From Thunnus maccoyii (taxonomy: Eukaryota > Chordata > Actinopteri > Scombriformes > Scombridae), in contig NC_056555.1 of the NCBI RefSeq assembly GCF_910596095.1, forward strand, positions 11,958,001-12,022,000: a stretch of DNA of 64,000 bases, given 5' to 3'. Every line of letters starts with the position of its first letter. Position 1 is the stretch's first letter. This document shows positions 52,008 through 64,000 of the stretch, piece after piece. Below the pieces are notes generated by a model, which was not told the origin of the DNA, did no database searches, and was given only the letters and a program-made list of their open reading frames with translations. Both the position numbers and the translations under genes were made by a program.

Positions 52008-55000
52008 GACTTCCCGCACCAGTCAGACCTTTTGAAAACTCTCCGTTTCTACTGATCAAGGTTAGTGGACAACACATATACAGTATATTCATTCCAAGAC
52101 ACCATGTGTAAATATGTGATTAACTTCTATTTTGGTGTATGCCGACCAGATCCTTTTTAAATTTAGAGTAAAGAGCTCTCTTGTACTTTGAAAGAGGATC
52201 TTCTTCTCCACAGCTGGGTGACTTTCCAGGTTAAAGTCGGACTCTAAAGACTGATAACACAAAAGCCTTATTTGTTCTCTTGACACTTGTCACTGCAGGC
52301 ACCTATGTTGGCAAGGAAATTAAACCTAAACCAAATTTTGTGGAGCACCTAATTAAATACATATCAAGTGATCTTTCGAGAGTCCCTCTTTGTGGTTGTA
52401 ATAAGAGCTACGCCAATTCTTTCTTCAATCCTTCATCAACCCCTTTGGCACTGCAGACTAGTTTATTAGTTATGGGTTTAGACTCCCGTGTTGCTTAACA
52501 TTCACCATCTTTGAGCAATATGTTAAATCCCAGACCAAGCCCCAATGGTGCTGACCTTTGACCTCCCTGGAAAACTGTTAGAAAATCTCCCTTTGGTGAT
52601 AAAGTTTTTCATGATTCAACAAAGTCAAGATCATCTGATAATATCCGTCTAATGTGTAAGTATGATGAAACAGGAACCCATGATTGAGAACATTTTGTGG
52701 TGCCATTTTACTGCCCTTCTCCCTTTATAGCACTGATTTGATGTTGTTATTGTTCACAGTGGAAAGCAGATTATTGTGACATCATCTCTGCTCCAGCCAG
52801 TCATTCAACAGAATCCCCACTCAGCCTGAGAAAGGACACTGCGGACGGGGATCAGACATTTTCTCAGCACTGAGCGTTCACTGTCTCCTGTGCTTTGTCC
52901 TTACCTGTGAAGCTTTGTGAAAGAGTTCAGGAAAGTGATAATAACACATTGTTTTTTTGTCAATGATACTGCCAGCAACGGTCTTGACCAAACTTTAGCA
53001 ACACATTCCTTCTGTTCATCATTTACAGACTGTGCCAAACCATTGTGGTCGACTCAAAGAGTGCACTTCTGTAAATTCACTCAATCAATTCGGTATCCAG
53101 TTTTTCTAGTTTTGTTGCATCTTTTCTAGATCAAGAGCCTCAAGATGACAGTGTTAATCTTGTGTTAGAGTTCACAGATCAGTCAGAACTAATTGAGTAA
53201 AGGAGAAAATCAATTAGATTTAACACAGATGTTAAAACAGAGGCTACTTCTGGTCTTTTACTGATTAAGTAAATGATGTGATTTGTAACTCAAGAAAGAT
53301 ATTGCAGAAACATAGATTTTTGAACCATATTTGCAAGGTTTATAGAGCCTTATCAACGTAATTCATCTACATTTATTTCATGGTCATTAAATTAATTCAA
53401 AAAGACCATAACTTTCTCTTGTATTAATCTGGTTAGCCATTTTTATACATATATTTTCAAATATATGGTAAAATAAAAAACATGGTGTTGAAGTGATTGA
53501 TTTTTACCAAACATTCCTAGCATAATTTGTGCCTCTGATCTTTTCTTCCCTACATTTTCTCAATAGTAATGACTGAGAGTTTTTTTTTTCTGTTCAGGCC
53601 TTGCAAGGTTGTGGAGAACAGCTAATCTGTCCTCAAGACTGAGTCAGAAGTGACTGTACACCCCAGAGAGACTAGAGACTGAATTAAAACAAAAACAAAA
53701 GGGAAACACAATGACCGTGAAGAGACTGCAGCTCACCATAGAAGATTGACTAATGCTGTACCCCAATTTTTAGCGTTATATGACATTTTGTAATAAAATC
53801 TAAAGCAGAAATATATTAAACAGCAGTCAGTGTCCCTGCAAGTTAAAGCACCACAAATAGAAAAAGTAAAGTGAACTGACTCGGTTAATGTAGATTAAAC
53901 ATCAACCTCATTAGCTAACATTAGCAACCATCCGCTACTGGTTATACCAGACCAAGTAAGAGTGTATACAATTGGGGAAAAGTGTCTTATTTCTTATGAA
54001 TTCAACTAAATGGATGATTATGTTATTTCTTCTTTGAAAAGTTATATAGTCTCACTTTAAAATTTCAAAATTTCCCTCCAAAAATGCCATTTTGAAAACA
54101 TATATAGGCAGGTTTTAGAGGGATCCTTAAGTCTGCCGTTCAGAGACAAAGAGTATACTTTAATTCACAAGATCAGATCAAACTTCAACATTTCACATAA
54201 TGCACATAATGACTGCAACCTATTGGGGGCTATTTTCATGTAGCAGCTTTTCTGAGTTGTCTGGATTACTGGGCTGAGAGACAAACTGGTCTTTTTTACG
54301 CCAGGTTTTACTCAACAATGTTATCCAAATAACTGTAAACTTGTGTAAACTTTCTATTAGAACAGGCGCATGGATGGATGTCTTGATCACAAAGTCTCTC
54401 TCTCAGCTGAAATGTGGACATTTTGCTCTGGTCAGCATGTGTATTTTCTCTGTAAGGGTTTCGTCTAAGTCAAAAATGTCAGTGGCAGGCTGCAAACTTT
54501 AAGCTACTTTGATTGATTTTACATTAACAGTCGGTTCGTCCGCAAGGTCTTGCGGTTCAAGTGAGCTAATTCTCTTATCGGAGAAAAGGAGACAGCTTGT
54601 GACAAAGTTCAGAACGGTGCAGAATCTCAGTTGGCAGGAGAGGAGTGGGGGGGCGAAAGTTAAATTACACATGGAAAACATGAAAGCAAACACCGCATGA
54701 GCACGGCTGCTGCCTGGATGTGTAGCCCCACAGATTTGCGTCTTGGAATGGAGTTTGTGAGGTTTTTCTACAAAAGGAGCTGCTGCATTATTTTTTCATG
54801 ATCACTGTTCTGCACAGCACGCCATGATCTCACTTGTAATGCTCACCCCATTTCCAAACATCATTTTTCTTTTAAAAGGAGAGATTCAGCCTTAAACATA
54901 CCATATGTATTGTATCCTTTTCATATGATACTGGGCAGTTTAGTGTATTTACTTATGATTCAATGTAGTATGAAGCTATTCTGACAATAAAAAAGTAAAA

Positions 55001-55689
55001 AAAAAAAGGTGAGGGATCTATAAAAGAGTAAATAAATTTCAAGAAAATAATTATGATTTGATTATGATAGTGAGCCCTCACTCCTAAGGCTGAAAGCTAG
55101 TATGTAAAGCCTGAAATACAGAAGTCTGTGCACAGCACTGAACCAGTGTACAGATGGCTCAACTATTACCGCTCTCCAGACGAATCGCTACATCCAATTA
55201 GATTTATGTGAGCATGACATCCAGCAGGCATTTCTGCCCACTGTGTCTCCTCAGTGCTTTTTTACATTAATGGACTGAAATGACAAGACAGACATTCCCG
55301 ACAACATTGACACCTTGTGGTCAGTTACCTAGAACACGAACCCCCAAATCTCATCAGTCACGAATCAGATCAAAAAGCACTCAGAGAGGCAACGCGGTGC
55401 AGAACAAATTGTGTTAACTGCAAAGTAAGGAGCTGCTCCTATTTGTCCTTATTTATTCGGATACTCCTGCTGAGATGAACAATTACTGCACAGGTCGTCT
55501 TCTGAATTCATAATTACAGCAGCTGCCAGACGACTTCCAAGGATGTCACATCCAAAGGAGGCTGATTGGCAACGTTGGTTAGTAAAATAAATATTAAAAA
55601 AATGTGAATGAAAATACTTTAATTTTTTCACTGATTTGTAAGAAATATAAAAACATAACCTTTATAAAATGATGAGTAAAAGTATTTGA
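52008..55689. other. Intergenic DNA, no gene recognised
   Basis: AT-rich sequence without a conserved exon or tRNA/rRNA. The longest open frames (70-78 codons) show no domain or codon bias that I can recognise. Confidence 0.6.
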
Positions 55690-55735
55690 ACCCTAATCCT
55701 AACCCTAACCCTAACCCTAATCCTAACCCTAGCCT
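55690..55735. repeat. Degenerate interstitial telomere-type repeat
   Basis: About seven tandem CCCTAA-like units, with CCTAAT/CCTAGC variants, running into GCCTTAATA. Second telomere-like tract of the window. Confidence 0.85.
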
Positions 55736-58700
55736 TAATATTAGATCCCCTATTAGTGAAACCCAAAACTTTTAGCAGTCTAATCTATTCATCTTGTTTG
55801 TCTTTTACTAAGTGGATCCTGCGGGAGTCAAGTTGTACCCTAATCTCCAGCATCTTCCCCCAGTCCTTCAAAAACAAGGCCTACTTGTAGCTTCTGCTGT
55901 AATTATAAACAGGCTATTTAAATTACCAGCATAAACAAATTATTTGTCATGCACAAAAAGTGTCCAAACATGTCAGTAGGTGGTGTGATAAATGCGGCCT
56001 GCATGTAATTGAGAAGATAAAAGCTCTCGGTCTCTATACGGCCACATCCATGAATGCCGAGGAGTTTCTCCCCCCTTTGCAAAACAGCATTCTTATGATA
56101 ATGGAATAATGCTGGTGCTTTAGTTAATTGTGTATAGACGATAGTGGTGGGCACCTTTTGTTGTGAGCTCTCATGAGCCTCAAGGAAAGAGCTGGCAGGG
56201 ATTATAACTCTTATAGAACTTGAATTCTTCCAACAACCACACTTTGCTTTCAGTGAGTTGAGTGTTTTTTCTTTATTTGATGCGGTATAAGATTTTGTAG
56301 GGTGAATTTAGGATAAGACTGTGTCAGACTGTGTATTTTGTATTTTTCTGTGATATCTGTCAAATGCTGCCTAATCTGGTGGCCAAATGAAATATGTTTA
56401 AAAAATGTTCAAGATGGTATAAAAGTCCAAATAAGACAGGTACAACACTTTAATCTGAGTGTCCAAATCAAATTTTGATCTTGTCGCAGGTAAACAAGAG
56501 CAGCATTTTAGCATAAGTGGGACACTTTTATACCTAAATACTGAAACTCAAGCTCTTATTCTAAAACAAAGTTGATGGATATTTATTGTATTTACATTTT
56601 GTGTTTTAAGCCACTTCGGTTTTCTTGTAAAAATGAGTTACCAGACGTGTTTCACTGTCTTGCTCAGTGGCTGGTTTGAAAGGATCTTACCTGACATCCT
56701 TTTTAATGACCTCACCAACTGCTAAGGACATACTGCTGTCCTGAGTCAGTAAGCCAATATCCTAGACTTAACAAACACCAAAACAAAGAAACAAGCAAAT
56801 TTAAAATACGCAAAGCACACTATAGAAAAATAACATACATATAATAAAACTTAACATGTAAAATTATTAAATTACTGCAGGCACGCACAGTGTTTTTTGT
56901 ATGAGTCCTGGCTTCAGGCCACCAAGGCTGTTACACTACTGCTCAATACTAATCTATTATACTGGACTCTTATCATGTTACACTACTACACTATGGCACC
57001 ACTTTTACTATTTATATTATACTTAAGTACTATAGATAAATAGGTTGTACTAAAATGTTGAGTAATACCACTTCTACTGGACAAGAGTAAGCATTTCCAT
57101 TAGGCTATAATAACCCTATTAATTCACTTAAAAGTAAACTTGTTTTGTCACTTAAAACTAAATAGTTATTACTGCTAGACCTAACAACTATTGATACTAG
57201 TACTATGCAAAGATTAAAGTATACTATACAGAGTTGTATCACTACATAATATCCCAACAATTTACAAATAATTTAGTACTTATGTAACAACCTATTTCAT
57301 TTTCTGTAAGAATATGAGTAGTAGTCAATGAGAGGTCATTTTAAACGACCTTTTGCTTCCATGAAACTGTGATAAAACAGAATAATAAGGAATCCAAATA
57401 AGTCTTTTAAATTTAGCTCATTACTAATGCAGTGATACACTATTACAGCTGTATTATTTTACAGTGCAATCAGTTTATTCTGCATCCCTACCTCTCTTAC
57501 TTCCAAAACTTTTATCCAGTTGTTACTTGTATCTCTGGCAGTAATCATATTGGTTAAATAAGCATATTTGTCCTCTTTTTGTCCCCCCAAGGTCACCCAA
57601 AAACAATCACAACCTCCCACTCAAATGTATGTAGGCTGCACTCAGTATGTTTGTAATAGTATTTCCATCTCCTACTTGACCTTCAGCTTCATCTCCACAC
57701 CTGCACTGACTCACCTGCTGCACCATACAGTTATTAACCCACAATATGTGAGCCAGCTGCTGCCAATTAACTCAATCATCTGATACTTTCTCATCAAACA
57801 AAGAGAGCAAAAGTTAGTTAGTAAGCTGTCTGGTTAATTTTAGCCAAATAACCTGGTTGCTCAGGAGCCTGTTTACTCAGGGTGGCTCATTAATATTCAT
57901 CTAAGTTGTTATGAGGTGAAAAAGAGTTAATTTATTTGACATTTTACAGATTTCAGTGTTATTCTGTGGGGGAAAACTCATGGCTCGAACAAATAGGTTA
58001 CTTTACAGCAGTCTGGAGGTAAGGTAGGTTCAGGTAAGTAGGCTTAGCATCCTAGAAAAGAGTATTTTGTTAACATTTACTGCATTTATTAGTTTATAAA
58101 ATATTGTTATTAGCTATATGTTTGAAAAATAAGCCACCTCTCGATGTAAAAAATTAGCTAGCCTTATATTAAGTTGTGAACAACTGTCAGACGTTGCAGA
58201 GCTCTATGCTAATCTAAGCTAGCTAGCTTTGGTGAGAAATAGCACAAAAGTTGACTTTTTTTTTCTGCTAAAATATCCACCACACTTTTCATTTTATTAT
58301 GAGAAAGGATAATACAATATTGGGCGCCACCACTGTTTGGTTCCCTGGGTTGTTTATGAGATACTTAAACTTAAACGTAGCCAGTTATTTGACATAAATT
58401 AGTTAGCATTATTTTTGCTGCTGCCTCTGAGCCAGTTAAGAGATTCATAGAGTTAATTACTGTTGAAATTAGTAGAATAGATATACAGTAAATTAGGCAT
58501 TTTTTAATTAAGAATACGTGTCTTTATCACTGCCTTCTTTTGCCAAACAATATAAAACATTTAAATATGTTTTTGGATGTTTCTACCTTTGTTTGCTCGG
58601 TGATCAAACTGTGTTATCACTAAAATATAACCTAAAACAAATAGTCAGTAATAATTAATAATGTTCACTACTGGCCAAAGTGAGTCTGTTTTGTCAATAA

Positions 58701-59000
58701 TTGATTGTCTCATGAAGTTAATTGGCTTTCCATAATCAGCATTAATGCTTATGGGGTTTGGCAACTAGATTCAAAGCAACTGAAATGATCAACGTGATGA
58801 AACGAAGTTATGAGTTATGATACCAAAGTGTGGTCAAAAGGTCATGAAGGATAGTTTATTCACACTCAGCGCAGAAAGACCTGTTTGATAAGTTTTTCGT
58901 GATATGTTTAAACAAGGAAAATAAACTTTGGACATCAAATGTGGCTCCTAAGAAAAAATATGACTATATGTAGGTTCATGTGTGTAACTGTGGATTTTCC
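55736..59000. other. Intergenic DNA, no gene recognised
   Basis: Very AT-rich (especially 56800-57500, with many TACTA words). No exon, RNA gene or clear transposon end was found. Confidence 0.55.
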
Positions 59001-59026
59001 TGTAAGAAAATTGTGATTTCCTGGAC

Positions 59027-59601
59027 TATATAATGTGCATTTTATGAGCCACACAATTCTGAATATCGCGTTTTGTTTGCTTCTTTAGTTGTTTTTTGTC
59101 CGAGAATGGTAAAGTATTTTATTAAACTTGTGATATAAAGTATTTTATCTGTGGCATTAAGTTTTGGATGGGTGTATCCACCCCTGTTTTAATTTGCGTT
59201 TTGCGTCGTGGACTTGTGGAGAGCTGTGTGTCCTCAAAAGGTTGCGCGTTTTGGGGGATAAATCATCGCTACAACTGTGGCCTTTGGTTAAAAGCTGGAA
59301 TATTATGAAACGTTTCTTTGTGAAAAGAGGCCATGTCCTTCCTTTTTTCGCAATGTCGACCTAAAGTGCCGGCATTTCCAGCTGAAATTGGACGTAGAGG
59401 GTGCACCTTTGCGCAGAGACTGGTTTAATGCTGAGAGGCTCCTCTGGGTGCACAAAGACAGCGGCTCGCAGAGGAACTTGCTCAGAGTGAACCGGGGACG
59501 CTGGGAGGCGAAATAAACAACCTCCGGACTCGAAGTAGCCACGACCGCGCAGTTTTACCCCTTCAAACACACTATTCCACCCCCCGTCCATCAAATAAAA
59601 G
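59027..59601 (+). promoter_or_regulatory. Candidate promoter and non-coding first exon of a downstream gene
   Basis: A TATATAAT motif at 59027-59034 is followed by increasingly GC/CpG-rich sequence (59180-59580). It ends in AAAAG and a consensus donor, GTAAGG, at 59602. No conserved frame runs through it, so the exon is probably 5' UTR. The gene body would lie beyond the window on the + strand. By human synteny the next genes would be EFCAB10, RINT1, PUS7, SRPK2 and KMT2E, but the sequence does not identify it. Confidence 0.45.
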
Positions 59602-61700
59602 GTAAGGACTTGTTTTTAGTACGTTTCAGCGGCGCTGGAGGGCTGCGGAGCGGGTTGAACCTCCTTCGCGTTGGCTTCCCGAGCATGGTTGTTTTTGCAG
59701 AAAATGGCGTCATCGCCCTCTTGTTTCTGCCTGGTCGCGGTGGGGAGAGGAATAGTTTCAGAGACTTGTAGCAGCCTCTGCGTGTGGCGTTTACCTCCTC
59801 AAAGACACAGTCAGCTACGACAATGTGTTTTATTCAACAATAGATCGTCAGAATATGAGATAGTTCTTGATTTCGCTCGGTAGAAGGACGCGCAAAGATG
59901 GAAGGGTCACCGGTCCTGTGCGCCAAGCTGCTTCTTGGAAAAGGTGGCACGGAGCCGCAAAACGCAGCGTTTAACATTCATAATAATGCCATCCTCCCCG
60001 GCTCTAGGCTAATCCAAATGACCGAGGATGGTTTAGTGTTATTACCAGCGTGGTGATGGACGTATTTATGGGAGTGCTGCACCTTGTCTTTGTGTGTATT
60101 TTATTCGGGTGAGCTCGTTTTTACGCCGCACTCCCCTGCCATGCTGCAATCGTTATGAGGGGCCTCTTTTACGGCTTGAAAGGTGCATTTTGTACTTGGC
60201 TTTTCCTTTGATCAAGTTAAGCTGCCCCTTTGTTGCTCTAAATAGTGGCGTTTTTAGGCTGACAATATAACCGTGTAAAAAGAGATTTTCGGGGATAATG
60301 GGGGCGATGCAAATCGTGCCATGAGAACGGCGACTGCCCTGCGCTCTGGTTCGCTGGTTGCCAGACGAGGAGAGCCTGAATAAGATAAAAATAAAAGTCT
60401 TTTGGACGAATCACATAGTTTGCACAAAACTGGGGAAGTCCGGCGCTGCGCAATGATTGTGCTGCTGCTTTGCGCAGAGCACAGTGGCAGCTGCTGTAAC
60501 CGCCGCCACCATTTCGCCGCGATATTTTTTGTGTGTGTTGGCCAACCTTTTGTAAATAGTTGGGGACTCTTGGATAAAAGAGCACAATAGTATTCATGCG
60601 GGCCCTTTATGGCCTGTGAATGCGGTCCTAAGTCCCTCTCCGGCTGTCCTGTCTTTCCCCGTCAGCTACGTGCATGCGTCCTAGCACTGGCCACTACACA
60701 TCCACCATAGCGAGGCCACTCGGTTCCCTGTATACGCTCTGCTTGGTTCCTCCTGTGACCAAAAGTCGAGGACAGATCGCGTGCTGAGTGATATTGTACA
60801 GGCCGTCACGATCAAATCGAAACAACCACAAAACATCAGCCACGGAGACTGCACATCGCTCGCTCCGTGCACATTTTTATTAAGTTTCCTGAGTTATGCA
60901 ACCGCATCCCCGTAGAGCGAACTGCTCATCCGCCTTTATTTACTCGTCACCCACCATCGGATGGATATATATGCGTGTAATATCAGGTGAATTGGACCAG
61001 TGCCTGCGGCGACGACACTGAATTAGGAAGATATGTCATTTGCAAATCACCCAGTGCCATTTGCGTCACAGCCCGCGGCCTCGCACGCCCATGGGGGGCG
61101 ATGGAGTTGCAAATGGAGACTGTGTGTGTGTGTGCTGACGCTGCCCCAGCTGAAAGGGAACCAATAGACACGGACCCGGGCGGTAACAATCGCCGTGCGC
61201 TTCCACTCTCCAGTGCACCGACTTGGGATTCTGTATTAACACGGACGACCGCGCGGTTTATTCGGGATGGTTAGGTTTCCATCGCCCTGCCTGGGATGCG
61301 TAAGTGGATGCGTACACACACACACACACACACACTGGTGAAACCTGCTTAAGGGCTCGACAGGCCAGCCGGAGAGGAGATCCGTCTGGTGCTTCCCTCA
61401 TGGTGCTCGGTGCATGTGGCTATTGTGCAGTCGCTCATGTGTGGATAAATGTCTTTTCCACCAGATCGTGATGATATGGCCGTAAAGCTTTATTAACAGC
61501 GCACAGAATAAGGTTGGATTACGATTCGGACATTGGATAAACACTCGCGTCGGTTTTTGTTACATCCATAGCGCGCCACGCGTTTCTGGTTTGGAGATGA
61601 GCAGGGCGTTTATCCAGGAACGTTTTATTTGTTGCTGCTGCGCTTTTGGGCACCGTGCGTGGTTTCACCCACCAGAGCTCAGAGAACTTATTCACAAGGC
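59602..61700 (+). promoter_or_regulatory. CpG-rich region, probable CpG island
   Basis: CpG frequency stays high to about 61600 (for example 60440-60540, 60900-61260, 61500-61600), unlike every other intergenic stretch here. Possible starts include ATG 59898 (52 codons) and ATG 61267, which reaches a GTAAGT donor at 61300 after 11 codons (MVRFPSPCLGC). Neither matches a protein I know. A (CA)n tract lies at 61313-61335. Confidence 0.45.
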
Positions 61701-61799
61701 AGAAAGTCCTGAAACTCTGAAACTAGAAAGTGCAGATTCAGTCAGGCCCATGGTGTTGGCAACAGATGTGATTTATATTTTTATCAATGATATCTGATG

Positions 61800-64000
61800 A
61801 TGTAGACCTTTAATGATATAATCGTAGCAAGCAGGTAGTAAGTATTACAATATACAAGTAGGTTTATGGCTTTTAGAGGATCTAATATGACTAAAACAGT
61901 TGAATGCTGCAGCATCGTTGCAATATTTTAATAGGTTGAAATGTTAGAATAGTGTGCAGATACATAGGATTTTAGTGTGTGTTTATATTGACATTTAAAA
62001 TAATCTTGACTGAAGATGCTTTGGTGATATCGCCAGGCTTCGGCTATGTTTACATGTACTTTAAAACAAATGATAGTGTCCACTTAGCGTGCTTTGTTTA
62101 TCACACTATGCTATCAAGTATTGTTAAGGGTGCAGGTGTTAAACAAATCAGGGCAAAGAGACCAATACTTGCACCCTAGAACATGTTCCTTAAGGCAGAT
62201 ATTCACCCTAATCAGACAACCCTGCTGCTATGGACTATTTTTATCTTTGATAGTTTAAGGTTCCCAAATTACTGCACAGCATGGTACAACTTTGAACCTG
62301 CATGTGGCTGTTTAGTATGTGATTGTTCAACTGGAAAATTATTTTGCCATTGCATATTGACCGAGGACCTGCGGTCCACGTTTAGATGCAGGGATGATTC
62401 TGCTGTACGCACGTGGTAAAGTTCATCAAAAATCAATTCAGATTAGGCCTAATTACCATCACCACCTCTGAAAGCTACAACACTGTACCTGAATAGCTCA
62501 ATAGAGATGGCCAGTCTAACCTTGAGGATGAATATGAATGAGTAACTAGGACATTAGAACAGATAACAAAGTGGGTTATACAGAACAAAAATAAAATGGA
62601 GAAGAAAAAAGATTGGCCTGAAGTTGACAGAATTGCCTCTTATATTTCCACAAAAAAGTTGCATAGCCTTATGACAGATATTATTTCTAAAACATAATAT
62701 ATATTTTTCCATATTGTCCCACACATTATTATTACTGTCTCTGTTCCCTGATAAAAAGTGTTCCAGGTATCATTGGCCTTTACCAGAGTGGCTTTTAAGT
62801 GCAACAGTTTAATGATGTCACTGTATGATTCAGTCAGTTTAATGATGTGTCACTCTATTCAGTCACTGAGTCAGCTCGTCAAACCAATGTGCAAGTTTGG
62901 TCAGTCAACAAACCCATTACCTTGCCAGTCATACAGCCAGTCAGGTGGCAAGATATCCATTCAGTCATTAATACATCCTGCAAATCAGCTAGCAAAGTCA
63001 GTCAGTGATTGTACAGCCAGAAAATCAGTGTCGGGTAGTCAATACTCAAGTTAGCTAGTTATGCAGTGACGCTGTGGACAGATATGTTAACGGAAGCCAC
63101 GAACCAGCTATTAAGTACACCTGTCTTAGCTAAACAGATGTCTTGCTGTGTCAGTGGTGAAGGTGAACGCCATGAGTTTCCAGCACAGCTCGAGCTGTCA
63201 ACAAAGGCCTACTTTCTGTATTTTGTGTTATAAAAGGCAGTGACGATGTACAGAGGATCTCTTCAATAGGTTGTTATCGTTACAGTCTTCCCTCAGCATA
63301 GATAGGATGGGATTAGATGATTGTTTTTTCATCTTTTTTCAAGGATTTTTGCCTTGCTGTTTCATGTTGACATCACCATTCACTGTTCAGTGCCAGTGTT
63401 CAATTATACGTTTACATGTGGTTTTAGAGACTCATATGCTACGCATCCACACCTGGCCTGAAAATGCCCATTATGCATCTCCCATGGCTATATTTATTTA
63501 AATCTATGTTCGTGTCCCTCTTCCACACTCTGCTGCTGCTGCATCTCTTTACATGGCTTTAATGAGTCTGTGTGCCTGTAGTGTACAATGCAGGATTTAC
63601 TTTGACATCTGGTTTTGAGGATCCAGTGTCAATTTTAGCCAAATCCAATTGTTGTGTACACTGTGTGCTGCCACAGGGCGTGTTCTGGCTTGATTGGGTG
63701 ATGAAAGTTATCACAGCAAAACACAAGTAGAGCTTATTGCAGACCTTGAAACAGCATATGTTTCAGTCCAGTAAACTTTGTTGGGCAATGAAATCTGGGC
63801 AGAAACTGAAATGTTGGTGTTGGTAGACTGAATGGTATTTTTATAAGTTGGTGTAAAAAAAATCTGTGTAATTTGTGTGTTGGTTTTCACCTCTCAGATA
63901 TTTCTCCATTTGCAATCACGTATGTGTGGAAAATGATTTGTCGCCACAGTGATTAATGTTTGGGAGTTATCCTAATAAGGACCAACTGGTATGTGTTTGT
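61800..64000. other. Probable intron or intergenic DNA
   Basis: AT-rich, no exon recognised. At 62829-63055 a degenerate CAGT/AGTC-rich repeat (CAGTCAGT, CCAGTCATACAGCCAGTCAG) creates a meaningless 98-codon open frame. Confidence 0.5.

Noticed and set aside
59898..60056. 52-codon ORF in the CpG-rich block as a short gene
   Set aside because: No recognisable motif, no splice donor in frame at its end, and short ORFs without stops are expected in GC-rich DNA; kept only as a possible upstream ORF.
62758..63054. 98-codon frame with repeated Ser/Gln
   Set aside because: It follows a degenerate AGTC repeat; composition explains the absence of stops.

Overview
This window is nuclear DNA from a ray-finned fish, most likely a percomorph teleost. 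It carries two vertebrate genes with GT-AG introns. It also has dense (CA)n microsatellites and interspersed repeats typical of teleosts: L2-type LINEs with an ATT-rich 3' tail, a Tc1 relic, tRNA-headed SINEs and several terminal-inverted-repeat MITE families. No prokaryotic gene, CRISPR array or virus was seen.

Layout. Positions 1-1395 hold a possible 3' end of an upstream gene and the sypl1 promoter region. Positions 1396-7281 hold a complete five-exon synaptophysin-like gene (sypl1, 239 codons, + strand). Positions 7282-14600 hold its 3' UTR, microsatellites, and a decayed L2 LINE with a nested Tc1 relic. Positions 14600-46670 hold the complete twelve-exon ataxin-7-like 1 gene (atxn7l1, 807 codons from the first ATG, + strand). 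Every splice phase in it closes in frame. Its large introns 2 and 3 contain a nearly full-length L2 relic, MITEs, possible alternative first exons, and a small palindromic repeat with a hammerhead-ribozyme-like core. Positions 46670-59000 are AT-rich intergenic DNA with a MITE carrying perfect 28-bp terminal repeats, a MITE nested inside another MITE, and a degenerate interstitial telomere-type repeat. Positions 59000-61700 are GC/CpG-rich and look like the promoter and non-coding first exon of a further gene whose body lies beyond the window. Positions 61800-64000 are probably its first intron.

The genes. SYPL1 and ATXN7L1 are also linked on human 7q22.3 in the same relative orientation, so this is a conserved block. 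In human CDHR3 lies between them, and no trace of it is seen here. sypl1 encodes a four-span vesicle membrane protein. atxn7l1 encodes a nuclear protein with a C2H2-like finger, the zinc-binding SCA7 domain and serine/lysine-rich tails, related to the SAGA subunit ataxin-7. The two share a neighbourhood, not an evident pathway.

Exon boundaries were read by eye from splice sites and reading frame. Family identification rests on remembered vertebrate proteins and repeats, not on a database search.
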